Numbered from the stretch's first letter, positions 43,290 through 54,911 are shown. The stretch: 64,000 nucleotides of DNA from Nematostella vectensis (GCF_932526225.1 NC_064046.1:8457719-8521718); one strand, 5' to 3'. Notes: generated by a model not told the origin, from the letters alone. Numbers and translations are program-made.

Positions 43290-43980
43290 AAAACCCTACG
43301 TTCAGGTCAAAGGAAAAAGCCAGTCGTGCTTGAACTTGTATGTCAGGTGTTTCACTCTTTGGCTTTCAGTGTGTGAGATGGGGGAACAGTTGTCAAATCG
43401 GCATGTATAGTAGCTGTGCACATGTTTGTTCTTGGTGTCAAATAGACTCTACAAGGCCTCTTCCTTCGTCGAGGGGGATGGTAGGAGCCTCATCAGCAAT
43501 ACAGACTGAAAGAAAAATGACATTTTGAGACATTGATCAATTAATATCAAATCACAGATACGCTTCACCAATGAAGAAGGAAACACCCATCAGTCGTCAG
43601 CGGACAAAAACAATTGCCAAACCTTCTACGAACATCAATTCCTTCTATTGAAAATTCACATCATCTGTTACATGACTTAAGTAGGTAAAATGAAGTGAAA
43701 TAATACCTTAAGAACAAACTGAAGATGCTCCGTGACTAGTAGATCCAGCAGAAGGACCTGCACCACTGTCAGTTAAGTCTTCTTCAGCACCAGCAAAATT
43801 ACATAGACTTTATATCAAATACTGAAGTAACAATATGATATGGTTTATCATTCTTATCATAATTGTTTGAACAACACGTAACGTTACGGTGAAAAAAAGT
43901 AACATGGCCTCACTGCTCACTGCATTATGACATTTATTATGTTTGTCATCTGAAAGGATCAATTTTGTTTTTTACAAGTT
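43290..43980. other. Probable intron/exon decay zone of the hAT gene
   Basis: Exon-like blocks occur near 43508-43430 (after TTTCTTTCAG, reading CIADEAPTIPLDEGRGLVES) and near 43793-43715 (reading EEDLTDSGAGPSAGSTSHGA). They lie between exon 2 and the main exon, but their phases do not all join. Confidence 0.3.
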
Positions 43981-43982
43981 AC

Positions 43983-44104
43983 ATCAAATATTTGAAGGAT
44001 CACATGGTCATCAAATTCAAGTGTCGTCCCTTGTGAAGGAGCCTTGCAAGTTGCAGCTGACGTGGATGAAAGCACTTGTAGCTCAATCTCCTCTGGTGGA
44101 TCAC
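43983..44104 (-). CDS. hAT transposase gene, exon 2
   Basis: Begins after TTTATTCTAG and ends at GAT followed by GTAACT. The phase matches exon 1 (46779-46728). It encodes DPPEEIELQVLSSTSAATCK and QGTTLEFDDHVILQIFD, an acidic linker of the kind usual between the first exon and the finger in this hAT type. Confidence 0.5.
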
Positions 44105-44449
44105 CTAGAATAAAAATAAATAAATAAAAAAATCAGATGATAATTTCATGATTTATGGGACCGGAGGGTACTGTCAGTCTATATTGCGGTCCGTAATAAT
44201 TTCTAGCGACTGACGGAAAGGAGTAATTCAAGTGTTTGAGTGATCAAATCGAAATGATGAAATTTAAGCGGTTCGATAGGCAGCCCGAAAATCGATAAAA
44301 AATTAACAGGCAAAGAACTAATTACGATATAATTATTCATACTCTCTTGGGAACTCTGGTGCTCTGTTGTCGCCAGTTTCCCCTTGTAAATCATTAAGAT
44401 TGGTCATTTATGTTTTGAGGGGGCTTTTATTAAAAATTTTACGCTTCCT

Positions 44450-44530
44450 TTCAGGCCCGTACCCAGGACGGGGGGACGCCCCACTTCCGTTTCGCAATAG
44501 ACGTGCTACTTTTAAACACGAAACCGCGCT
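44450..44530. repeat. Interspersed repeat fragment, related to 54118-54235
   Basis: GGCCCGTACCCAGGACGG, then CCACTTCCGTTT and ATAGACGTGCTACTT. The copy at 54118 reads GGCTCGTACCCAGGGGG and later CCAATGGACGTGCTATTT. A shared 5' end suggests a repeat family. Confidence 0.6.
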
Positions 44531-44534
44531 ATAA

Positions 44535-45815
44535 AAGGGTAAGGACCGCCCACAATCGAATCCGAAGTTAAAATGGCCGGTGGTAACGGAACTCTGAGCG
44601 GCAAGATAAATTGCATCGATTTGCTTCTATATCGTACAATTCCAAGGCGAAAATAAACATATTTAGACACTTAAAGTAGACTTATACCTTATATATTAAA
44701 CCAAGAAGCATAAGAGGATCGGTTTCTTGCGAAAAATTGACCGAGATTTGCGTTGAATTCGAATTACGCGCCGATTTCCCCGGGCCATTCACGAATCGTC
44801 CTTGTCAACGCCATGTTTACGTGCCCACAATATCTTTACAGCCGCTACACAGCATAGAACATGTGTGCAAATGTCCCTCTTGATGCGGGTTGAGCTAGAT
44901 GACTAATACAAAAGAATTTCGGGACGTTATTCTTTGATTTCCTGAAACATATCTGACATCGGATTGCGCTACACGAGAGGCGAGTTGTCGAGTTATAAAG
45001 TCTCTACTGAAAATCTTCAGCCGTTTTAAGCAAGAATAGCAATGAAATCGAGAAAATGGAATCCTACATTATAGCAACTCTGCGTAAGATCTGTAGATTA
45101 TTTCAATTTTCATTCTATGAATCGTGTGTTTATAACTTCGAATCTTCAACATGACTTGCGCAACGGTTGGTATATTTATATCAGTCGCGGTTCGTATCGT
45201 GCCACACGCTTATCCTTTTATAAAGTGGTTAGGGCAACTTTCTTCGATTTGTGATATCACAGGTTTGCTTCCAAAGGAGTACTTCTGCAGGGGTAGTTTC
45301 TAGGCTAAAATATAGAAGTTTTAGCTTATAAGTGCGAGTGCGAGATTGAGATCGCGTAACGGCGCGTGTAATTGTAATTCAACATACCGAGGTGTTGATT
45401 TTCATTATGCAGTAAGTGAGAGCCTTTTGAAGATTCATAGTAGAGTTAATGATGTATTGTAGGCGGTATTTTCATAATTTAAGCAGGATAAAGGCAAAAT
45501 CTTTCTCTCTATAAGTTGTTATTCAAAGCGCTACCGGGAGCTGTTGTCAGTTCGGAGGGTGAATGACAACTGAAGGTGACAAACGTCTGGCACAGGCCCT
45601 TCTATAGCGCGGTTTCTTTACCGTGAAATCCGCTCAAAAACATAGTTATACCAGTTCAAAATTTCCTTGGTCCGGACCTCTCCGTAGAAACCTTACTCAT
45701 ATTTCGGCGTTCGCATGTTCCAAAACGTACAAAAGCCCCCCAAAAAAAACAGTACAACTAGCGAGCATGTGCGAGATCACGAGGCGAGGCGAGGCGAATA
45801 TCAGAAATGCCCGTG
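44535..45815. other. Non-coding (hAT intron 1)
   Basis: No coding exon recognised. This lies inside the long first intron of the hAT gene if exons 1 and 2 are right. Confidence 0.4.
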
Positions 45816-45823
45816 GGTCGTTT

Positions 45824-46612
45824 TATCAAAAGTCCCGGTAATTACCGGGCCCGTTAGGTTACCGGGAGAGTTTACGGGAAACTTTTTCGGGCGAGGAAGA
45901 GCGTTTCTCAAAGCTAGCGGTGTAGCGTCCCTGTTGTTTACGGGTTCCCGATAAGCAAATTATAATTTTCAAAAGTTTAGAATAGATTGGCTAAATAATT
46001 ATTGAATCTCGATAATAAGACTAGATTTGTCGATGTCTGTAGACAACTGGCTCCCTAAACAATCCTGTAGCATCGGCACTTTTCGAAAAAAGACAAAGGA
46101 GCAGGTAAATAAGGTATAATTTTGTAGCAAAACTTGTAAAAGTTGTTTACATTTTTGGGGGCGCACGGTGACAGCTAAATGTCAAACCATTTGACAGAGA
46201 TGAAACCTGATTGGCTGGTAGGGAATCCCACAAAATGATGTTAGCCGTGATTGGCCCACTTCTTACCGGGCAGTGGAATGGTTTCCTCTGTGATGAAAAC
46301 TTACTACAACTCGACACGACTTGAAAATGAAGCGATTTAATCGGCAAAAAAGCACCAAATTAAATATTTCAACTTAGCTAATTCAAGAAGAAGAATTAAT
46401 CTATAAATATAGCCGAAAATATTAGGGGAAAACATCGTTTTCAGGTATCATTTTTCGCATTGAAAGTGATTCCCGGTAAGTCACCGGGATTTTTTCCCGG
46501 CTTGAAAATAGCGGGGGTTTGTAGAAACACCCGTAAAGTCTATCGGGGACTTACCGGGTGACTTTCCAGGTTTCCGAGTTTATCGGGCGCTTTGAGAAAC
46601 GAACCCCAGAGC
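45824..46612. repeat. Foldback element with TTACCGGG/CCCGGTAA-rich ends
   Basis: The left side has TACCGGGCCCGT, GGTTACCGGGAG and GCGTTTCTCAAAGC. The right side has CCGGTAAGTCACCGGG, GGGGACTTACCGGG and GCTTTGAGAAACG. The ends are roughly inverted, which suggests a non-autonomous element of about 0.8 kb in the hAT gene's intron. Confidence 0.5.
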
Positions 46613-46727
46613 ACATAGTTAAGTAAGTATATATTTTGCGATTGTCCCTAAGTTATTTCTTTATACACTTTCATCCCTCAGAAACAAAGGAAATGTAATA
46701 AAGGCAAGACATTACGAAATCACTTAC

Positions 46728-46779
46728 CTTTTTGTTTAGGGAAAAAGTGCGTAATCCTGCGTTTTCGTCTGGTGGACAT
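46728..46779 (-). CDS. hAT transposase gene, exon 1
   Basis: ATG at 46779 gives MSTRRKRRITHFFPKQK, a short basic start of the ITxFF type frequent in hAT transposases, ending at a strong donor (AAAG then GTAAGTG at 46727). It lies 357 bases inside the right terminus of the 18-kb element. Confidence 0.6.
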
Positions 46780-47136
46780 GTTAAAGTTTGTGCGAAACTT
46801 CCAGACTTCAAAACGAGGCTCGGCAGTTCGTAAATTCCCGTGCATCGTGCGGGCGCCCGCTAATTGCACCACTCCTGTTTGCTCCTGTACTTACGTGTTG
46901 CCGGTAGTTTTCGCACAGCGTAAACAACGATGTCACACATACATCAGAGAAGGGAAAAAACGACAGTTTTCAGATTACGGAAGCTATCAGAAAACTGACA
47001 GAGATTTAATGAAAGAAACGGCAAGTAGCGTCTGGAATCATGCTTTTATTTTTGAAATTTTGAGCAAAAGTACCCGGCCGAGAAATGAGAGTAGCCTGCG
47101 ATTCTGGCCGCCAGCCGGCCTGTTTTGACAAGGCTG

Positions 47137-48523
47137 AAATGATGCATAATACTTCCATACACTACATGCTTCATCACCTTACACAGAACTGTTGTGAGAG
47201 AGACAGGTCTATAATTACTAGGGTCTTGCTTAGCTCCTCTCTTGAAAATAGGTACAATGTTTGCGCTGCACCAATCTTTTGGAAGTTGGCCTAACTTATA
47301 AGATTGATTAAATAGGAAGGATACCATCTCGGTTATTTCGGCAGCAGTTTCTTTAATTATCTTGGTGGGGATTTCATCAGGCCCCCTAGCCTTTTTACTG
47401 TCCAGGTCTTGAAGAAGCTTTTTTATTCCCTCAGGGTTAAAACTGATTTCTTCCATGCTTGTTACACCACTAGAGTTCTTTTCAGGAATACATGACAGAT
47501 CTTCCATTGTAAACACTTGTTGGAATTGAGCATTCAAGGTTTCAGCTTTGCTTAGGCTGTCAACCTTAAGTCCAGTTTTACTCCTCAAAGGAGGGATTCC
47601 TATCTGGTCCTGTCTTTTTGTTTTAATATATGACCAGAATTTCTTTAGTTTGCTCTTCGGATCTATATTTAGAATCTCTGCAATGTAGTCATCTTGGGAC
47701 TTGCATAATGTCGCTTTTAGCTCTTTTTGGAACCGACGATATTTTTGCTTATCATCTGCTGCATTTCCAAACTTCTTATAATTATTGTAGAGCCTCTTTC
47801 TTTTCCTAAGCAATCTCTTATGCTCCCTTGTAATGCATGGGGCATCACTCCACGAGCCTAGTTTTTTCATGGGGATTCTTTTATTAGCAATCTCCAGTAA
47901 TCCTTCTATAAACATCTGCCAATTTTGCTCTACAGAATACCGTGAGGGTTCTCTAGCAAAGAAGTTGTTACTAAGTTCCTCAGCATCTGTCCTAACTGCA
48001 TCAAAGTCAGTCTTGTGAAATTTATAGACATATCGAGGCTTTTTCTTGTTAACTTTAATTGATACATTCAGGTCAAATGATACTATTGAATGATTACTGA
48101 TGCCATCTAAGCCATGAAGGTTACTTATTAAGTCAGAGTTGGTAGTAAGAACTAAATCCAATCTTGATTCCTCTCTTGTTGGGAAGGTCCAACATTTTTC
48201 GATTTAAAGAATACCAATATTGTGGATTTGGAGCAATTGATGACTGTTCCCATATTATATCTGGTACATTGAAGTCACCAGTTAGAATAATACGTGGAAA
48301 AGTTGTGTGTAGCAAGTATGCTGTTGTGAATAGCAAGAAATACCCCTCCACCAGGGTTATCACATGTTATTCTATCTCTGCGAAAGATCTCATAATCATG
48401 AGGAAAAACTTCACCATTACCAATGGAGGAGTCCAACTTTGATTCACAACCAGAGATGATGTGAGGCTTTAGACAGAGATGATGTGAGGCTTTAGACATC
48501 AGACAAATTAATAATAAAAACAC
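47137..48523 (-). mobile_element. LINE A, 5' half: endonuclease and start of reverse transcriptase
   Basis: Frames 48523-48275 and 48363-48133 carry endonuclease pieces (ISGCESKLDSSIGNGEVFPH, ILTGDFNVPDIIWE). Frame 48161-47142 continues (MDLVLTTNSDL, ISNHSIVSFDL, then LDSKKARGPDEIPTKIIKE, FKRGAKQDPSNYRPVSLT, KVMKHVVYGSIMHHF). The frame stops at 47137 exactly where the 18-kb insertion ends. The matching second half starts at 28982. Two frameshifts lie in the endonuclease region, so this LINE was already decaying or decayed later. Confidence 0.8.
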
Positions 48524-48529
48524 TCAACA

Positions 48530-49195
48530 ACAATTCACTTAGCTTTATAGGGAAATTTTTCATGAAAATACACCGGTATACAATTGTGTACCGATTCACA
48601 ACCAAACCGACTCCGATTTATTCCCGAATATCACTCACTTTATCATCAACCCGATAGCATGACAAGAATCATACAGTTTTTCCAAATAAGGAATATATAA
48701 GTTTAGATATGTTTTTTTGTAAGAGCACTCCTAGAAACAAGTCAACTGAGATGATAATTCGTTTTTAATGTTTTACAAGTCGCTGATTGAAATAGGGACT
48801 AACTGAAATCTTAAATTCAATTTGTTAAGGAGCATAGGATAGAGAAATATAAGTATTTCTGTTTCTCGTGACGTCATCGATGACGTTATGCCAAGGAGTT
48901 TGAAGTCACCTTGGTCAATGTCGCACCCGCCGCCATTTGCAAAATGCTGTCGACACAGCCCGTTTAAGAAAAGTGAATAATAACACCTAATTTTACTTGA
49001 AATGCCAATATGTTTCATCAATGGTAGGAAAAATAATCACACATCATACTCTTTATAGACTTTTTGAAGTTTTACAAAGAGTTTTAGTTGAGACGGTTTT
49101 AATGTTTGGTGGCGTGTTTACATCAGTGCGCCGCTAATTAATTTCAATTTCTGTATCTGGCTCTTTTCTATTATAAACTGTCAATCCGAGAGCAA
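48530..49195. other. Non-coding stretch
   Basis: Nothing recognised. A TGACGTCATCGATGACGT motif at about 48868 resembles the satellite at 20.4-22.3 kb. Confidence 0.4.
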
Positions 49196-49199
49196 TAGC

Positions 49200-49830
49200 T
49201 GTAGTACTATGCTATAGTTTAGTGATGTATGGTTACCGTGTGTACATCCAGGACAGGGAGAGAGTCGGATGGGGAAGATACCATCGCAGGCAGCGTCGCC
49301 AAGATCTTACATTGTGGAGACGGAGAAAGGCAGCCAGATAAGAAGAAACAGAAGTGCCTTGGTCTCAGCAACACCAACAGAAACCACCAGCACCAGCAAG
49401 TGAAGAAAAGCCAGCAACACCACCTGCTGTGCTGCCAGCTAAGAGCGACAACGTTACTACGGCTGCGCCATCACCAATCACTACCCGCAGTGGCAGGATT
49501 GTGAACCCCCTCAAAGACTTATGAATGAAACTTGAACATTACCATATACGGGATATTGAACTTTATTGTTTGTTGCTTACTAACATTCTCATTTCCGTTG
49601 TAAGAGTCGGCAGATTAGCAGATTGTTAGACTTTAAAAGGGAAATATAGTATTATGTTAAAGTTTAGTGATGTATGGTTACCCTGTGTACATCCGGGACT
49701 TGGGAAAGAGTCCGCCCTCTTGGATAAAAACATTGATGTTCAACTGTTTGCTGGAGCTAATATATCTTAATGTCAATACAGAGTACAGTTACAATATAAT
49801 TAATTTGTAATAGTTTGATAATTTACTCGC
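49200..49830 (+). mobile_element. Deleted Gypsy/Ty3 copy: LTR start, pol end, PPT, LTR
   Basis: TGTAGTACTATGC...TTTAGTGATGTATGGTTACC at 49200 recurs at 49645 as TATAGTATTATG...TTTAGTGATGTATGGTTACC, so LTR starts lie 445 bases apart. Between them the plus strand encodes SPRSYIVETEKGSQIRRNRS and, in a neighbouring frame, ITTRSGRIVNPLKDL followed by a stop at 49524. This is the typical C-terminus of Gypsy pol. AAAAGGGAAA at 49635-49644 fits a polypurine tract just before the second LTR. The 5' LTR is joined directly to the pol end, so nearly all of the interior is deleted. The right LTR end was not located. Confidence 0.65.
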
Positions 49831-49834
49831 TACA

Positions 49835-50780
49835 ACGATATTTTCAATATATTTTATATCGTAAAATCCCCGATTTACCAATACTCGATTTCACGATACA
49901 TTTTTTTTTCTGCCGAGGCATATTGCAAAACCAGGTTCCACTCTAGCAGGCCTCGAAATAAGGAGGGGGACGAGGCGGTAAGATTATTAGGGAAGGGGAG
50001 AAGGGGGCAGTGAAGCAAGGACCACCAAACTCTGTTATAATGCGTTCGCGCTCATCAAATAACAAGCCACACTGCGACGTAAAAAGTACAGACCTTATGG
50101 AGCCGGTTTATAACGTGGTATATTTTTGTGTCGCGGGGTTATCGAGTTTAAAATTGTGCGAAGAGATATTTTAGACGAGGCTGCGAGAAGGGCGTGTCGC
50201 GATTGTAATACAAGAACTTCCTGCGAGTATAGTGTTTTACAAGTAAATTGTGTATTTGTTTACCACGTGAACAAATCAGTAAGCAACCTTCTGAACTCGA
50301 GTGAGACCCAACTTCGTTCGTTTAGCTGGTCCATAACACTAGAAACGAGCACATTTATTTCCAGCGGCCCAGCCGCCTGAAAAGAAAGACCTCCAGTCAA
50401 GAAGTAGAAACCTTCAGCACTTGACATCTTTGTGGCAATTCTATTATAAGGTCAGTAGTGTATGGGGAGGGGCGTGTCGGAAAGAACGAGACTCCAAATC
50501 TTTTTCAAGCACTATTATGTACGACGTTTCTAACGGTATAATTAGCAACCTTCCTAAAAACGTGCTTCTTCGGCAGTAATCAAGGATTTTTGTAACGACA
50601 CAGACATTGAAAAAACGATGTTTATTTGAATATGATGCAAGCGAGGCTCGTCCACAGGGGGTGTGCAGGATGCGCGCGCACCATTCCTCCCCCCCCCCCC
50701 CCCTTGTCACCAAAAAGTGGGTCATTTTTTATTGTAGTATCGTGAAACACCATCCTTTGTCCAGATGATTCCTATGACTG
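49835..50780. other. Non-coding, poly-C run
   Basis: No gene seen. A run of about 15 C lies at 50689-50703. Confidence 0.5.
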
Positions 50781-50782
50781 TG

Positions 50783-50890
50783 CACACCCAATCCTCGGGA
50801 ACCCAGGGCGTCGCAGTTCTGCCACCTCGCTCTCGCGCCTCGTTATGCTGACCGCGTCGCCCTGGGTTCTCGAGGATGCGCACCTGTCCT
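50783..50890. repeat. Hairpin element (AATCCTCGGGAACCCAGGGCG)
   Basis: CCTCGGGAACCCAGGGCGTCGC at about 50792 is mirrored by GCGTCGCCCTGGGTTCTCGAGG at about 50852, with a 40-base spacer. Probably a small MITE or its end. Confidence 0.6.
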
Positions 50891-51234
50891 CAGCCAATCC
50901 TGGGTATGCGCCTGTAAGTGTTAACCTTGTGACTGAAATTGAAACTGAGCTCATCACAAAGAGAGATGTAATCGAATTATAAATCCCTCTGGACTTCGTG
51001 CTAGTCGTGAGGGTATCCATCTCTCACTGTCACCGGTGCTGGAACAACGAGTTACCGGGGAACTCTCTCGTCACTGATCATACAGGACGATAAACCCGAA
51101 CCGTGCAATCAACAGACTCTAGCTAAGGGCCATGCAGGCGCGCCATGTTGAAAGAGGTGGTAACAAGACACATACCAATACCATACGGTGGAAGAAGGGC
51201 AGGCCAAGATGGGCATAGGGTTTGCTCGCACCCT

Positions 51235-52180
51235 GCACGAGGGAGAGGCTTGTAAGGATGAGGGAGGGGCTTGTTGGGGATACGAGGGAGAGACTTGTAG
51301 GGATACAAGAGAGAGGATTGTAGGGATACGAGGGAGGGGCTTGTAGGGATACGAGGGAGAGGCTTGAAGGGATAAGCTGAGGGGCTTTTGGGATATGAGT
51401 GAGAGGCTTGTAGGGATACGAGGGAGGGGCTTGTAGGGATATGAGGGAGAGGCTTGCCGGGATACAAGAGAGACGCTTTCAGGGATACAAGGGAAGGGCT
51501 TGTAGGGATACGAGGGAGGGGCTTGTAGGGATATGAGGGAGAGGCTTGCCGGGATACAAGAGGGAGGCTCGAAGAAATAAGAGGGAGGGGCTTGTAGGGA
51601 TACGAGGGAGAGGCTTGCAGGAAAACGAGGGTGAGAGGCTTGTAAGGTTACCAGGGAGGGGCTTGTAGGGATACGAGGCAGAGGCTTGCAGGGATACGAG
51701 GGAGGGGCTTGTAGTGATATGAGGGAGAGGCTTGTCGGGATACAAGAGCGAGGCTCGAAAGGATACAAGAGAGAGGCCTGAGGGGATACGAGGGATGAGA
51801 GGCTTGCAGGGATACGAGGAAGGGGCTTGTAGGGATACGAGGGAGAGGCTTGCCGGGATACAAGAGAGAGGCCTGCAGGGATACGAGAGAGGGGCTTTCA
51901 GGGATACGACGGAGGGGCTTGAAGGAATACGAGGGAGGGGCTTGTAGGGATACGAGGGAGAGGCTTGCATGGATACAAGAGGCTTGAAGGGATAAGCTGA
52001 GGGGCTTGTAGGGATACGAGGGAGAGGCTTGCAGTGATAAGAGGGGGAGAGGCTTGTAAGGATCGAGGGAGAGGCTTGCAGGGATACGAGGGGGAGAGGC
52101 TTGTAAGGATACTAGGGAGAGGCTTGTAGGGATACGAGGGAGGGGCTTGTAGGGGGACAAGGGAGAGAGAGACTTAAAGC
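51235..52180 (-). repeat. 23-bp tandem array, about 40 units
   Basis: The unit is close to GGGATACGAGGGAGGGGCTTG + TA. Because 23 is not divisible by three, all three minus frames read the same 23-residue periodic peptide (SYPYKPLPRIPTSLSLVSLQ...). Hence four long overlapping minus ORFs that are not genes. Units vary by substitutions and a few short units. Confidence 0.9.
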
Positions 52181-52484
52181 GATCTCTTACTGATAAACTT
52201 TTAAGAAAAACAAATTATAAACTTGGACAAGGATAGAGAACACTTCACGGGCTTAATAAAATGTTTGTATAAGCGTCCGCTCATAACGCGAGTTTTCCTC
52301 TGACGAACAAAATGGCGGCCGGATGCCAGGTCGACCAAGGAAAATTAAAACTCGATTTTCTACATGAAAGCTACCATTCCACAGGGCCGCCAAGATATTT
52401 TTGAAAACCTGAATAAACAAGCTTTTAATTGAGCCTAAGCCCGCTTGTTCTCGTAAAATGAGTGCTCGGACCGGTCTAGGTGAT

Positions 52485-53567
52485 GGACTAATTAACCTAC
52501 AACGCGGTAGACTACTTTGGAACATGGACCACGAAGGAGGGGCGTCGATAAGTCGAACGATATGGTGTCTTGTTTACCTGCATGGCTTCGCGGGCCCGTG
52601 CACATCGAGACAGCGAGCTCCTTAGACACAAACTCATTCCTGAACGCCTATTGCCGCTTCGTTGGACGACGAGGACCCGTGCGACAACTAAGATCAGACC
52701 GTTGTACAAACTTTGAAACTTTGTCGGCACCAGGTACAAACTGCAGAGTGCCCTCTCCGAGATGGATAACCAGCGAGCTGGCACCTAGTTACGAAAGGAG
52801 AACTGCGACTGGGTGGACGTAACGTCCCCGACGTTACGTTAGACCCCGAGGGGTCTCATGGGAGCGCCAGATCCGCACAGTCCGGAACATACTCGACTCC
52901 CTGCTGTATAACCAAGGAACTCAACTTGATGACGAGTCGCTGAGAACCCTCCTCAAAGAAGCTGAGGCGATCGTAAATAGTCGTCCCCTATCGACAGATT
53001 CCGACAGCTGCGAGAAGCTGACGCCAAACCATATCCTGACGATGAAGTCGTCAGTCGTCCTTCCACCGCACCGCCTGGCGTCTTCAACCGTGAGGACCTC
53101 TACCTGAGAAAGCGCTGGCGCAGAGTGCAACACCTTACGACAGAGTTCTGAAACAGATGGAGGAAGGAGTTCCTGCTCTCCCTCTCAACACGCCAGAAGT
53201 GGACTCGTCCTAGAAGAAACCTCGAGGTCGGCGATATCTCAACACGCCAGAAGTGGACTCGTCCTAGAAGAAACCTCGAGGTCGGCGATATCTCAACACG
53301 CCAGAAGTGGACTTGTCCTAGAAGAAACCTCGAGGTCGGCGATATCGTTATTGTCACGGACGAGAGCCTTCATCGCAACGATTGGCGCCTAGCACGAGTA
53401 GTCGAGGCGTTCACAAGCCACGATGGCCTGGTGCGCTCCGTCAAGGTGGCTGATGGCGACTTATCCCTGGGCCGCACGGGGCGACGATGCAAGCAAACAA
53501 CCTACCTCCAGAGACCAGTCCAGAAATTGGTGCTGCTACTGCCACACGAAGAAGCCGGCGACTAGCT
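52485..53567 (+). pseudogene. BEL/Pao retrotransposon integrase, frameshifted
   Basis: Pieces in neighbouring plus frames read YFGTWTTKEG (first catalytic Asp region), RYGVLFTCMASRA, VHIETASSLDTNSFLNAYCR, GPVRQLRSDR (second Asp), then WERQIRTVRNILDSLLYNQG (Glu), EAEAIVNSRPLS, RNLEVGDIVIV and LARVVEAF. The order is that of BEL integrases, which insert the DNA copy. At least three frameshifts and a TAA after EGRR make it dead. The upstream gag, protease and RT parts are absent. Confidence 0.75.
53183..53344 (+). repeat. Three in-frame 54-bp tandem copies within the integrase
   Basis: TCTCAACACGCCAGAAGTGG begins copies at 53183, 53237 and 53291. Copies are nearly identical and add two extra 18-residue units before EVGDIV. 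Confidence 0.9.
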
Positions 53568-53657
53568 GACGACAGCATAGGCGACTTCGGGACCACAACC
53601 TGCGAGAGGCTGCGTACTACAGATTAGCTGAGAAAGACGGACAATTTAAGGGGGGAG

Positions 53658-54117
53658 TGTAGCGAACAGTGCTTATTGTGCTTATTAGATATTAATTAAC
53701 CTTTACACTAATAATTAACTATTCAACTCTGTAACCTGATAAAATTAGAGCCAGGCAGTGCAAAGACAATCAAAGACGCACACGACGATTTCCCCTGATA
53801 AAGCCGGATCAAGGTATGTTTCGTTCCATTTCTTTGCGGGTAGCGCACGTATCTGATTTCTTACTTTGAATATTGCCTATTGGATAGTTCGATATCGCAT
53901 AATTACGCATTTATTCCGACGATGGTTTACAACTTGATTCCTCGTGCTTTGATTACATAATCACCGTAGTTTTAGACATATTTAGTTTAGTCATCGCTTC
54001 GTAGTCCTGTATCTAGTTAATTATTGTGATTTCAGTTTTTATGGTGTAAATGGTGTAAAACAGGCAATAAAATTATAGAAAAGCCAAATTGGCTTTAAGT
54101 CGGCGTCGTGTGTTACA
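53658..54117 (+). repeat. BEL/Pao 3' LTR (460 bp)
   Basis: Begins TGTAGCGAACAGTGC right after a polypurine tract (TTAAGGGGGGAG) and ends GTGTGTTACA. TG...CA ends and position after the integrase support an LTR. AATAAA lies at 54066. Confidence 0.75.
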
Positions 54118-54494
54118 GGCTCGTACCCAGGGGGATGCAAGGGGTGCGAACGCATCCCCCCCTCCCCCGTAGGTCGAAGGTCCATTTTGGTTTCCAATGG
54201 ACGTGCTATTTGTAGACAAAACTATAAAGCATAAGCTAGATCACTCTGGTATGTAGCCAATTCCGACAATAAACGTCCCGTGGAGATACTGCAAAGCATA
54301 ATCCCTTTTTGTTTTTTCGGGGATGATCAGATTTTTATCATTTTTATCATAGAACTCAATAAATCCCTCACCATCCCCCCCTGGGAAAATTAGGTCAACT
54401 TCTACGGATTTCGCACCCCCACAAGAAAAATCCTAAACATTCAGAAGGTGCAGGGCACACCTTTTCGTAGTCCAGACCTGGGACTCTCTTAGGG

Positions 54495-54890
54495 GTCCAC
54501 ACTAACACGGATTCAAATGTATCCGGATTCGTTTCGCCGAAAACGCATCACTTGATTCGCGTCCACATTATCGTTTTCGCATCGTGTTCGCCTGGATCCA
54601 GCCGTCCACACTAACACGGATTCAAACTTTTGAAAACACTGAAAGGTACAGGGTGATGTCATTGCTATGATATGCGCATGCGATATGACGCCATCGTTTT
54701 CATTTTGATACGGATTCCACCGTCCACACTACGGATTCATTTTGATTCACTTACGACGGCGTTTTCTAAAGTATCCGGATTTGCTGGATCCAGCGCGCGT
54801 GTTAGTGTAAACGGAAGTCCTAAACGTATCAAAAAGTATACGGATTCAAACGAATCCGTGTTATTGGGACGACCATAGTCCAGACCTCTC
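54495..54890. mobile_element. MITE with CACTAACACGGATTC ends
   Basis: GGTCCACACTAACACGGATTC near 54496 is mirrored by GAATCCGTGTTATTGGGACGACC near 54854. Additional internal copies of ACACGGATTC and GTATCCGGATT occur. TAGTCCAGACCT occurs on both outer sides (54468 and 54876). Confidence 0.65.
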
Positions 54891-54911
54891 GGGACTTTAG
54901 TCGGGACTCTC

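Larger units (their letters stand above)
28983..47136 (-). mobile_element. 18,154-bp hAT-type DNA transposon inserted in LINE A, with nested insertions
   Basis: Termini are CAGCCTTGTCAGAAAC (left, plus strand) and CAGCCTTGTCAAAAC (right, minus strand), that is 11 identical bases then near identity. AAATG flanks both sides (28978-28982 and 47137-47141), a 5-bp target duplication. Excising the element plus one AAATG brings the two LINE A halves together in the same frame, only a few residues apart as in related LINEs. Inside, on the minus strand, lies a hAT transposase gene. CAG-starting termini are usual for hAT; a 5-bp duplication is unusual (most are 8 bp), though hAT subgroups with 5-bp duplications are described in Repbase. 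LINE B and the BEN element inflate its length. Confidence 0.8.

Noticed and set aside
28983-47136. Polinton/Maverick-type giant element
   Set aside because: Size fits, but there is no DNA polymerase B, integrase, ATPase or capsid gene; termini and the transposase point to hAT.
51235-52180. Possible CRISPR-like array
   Set aside because: Units are contiguous with no unique spacers, and the context is eukaryotic; it is a plain 23-bp tandem repeat.
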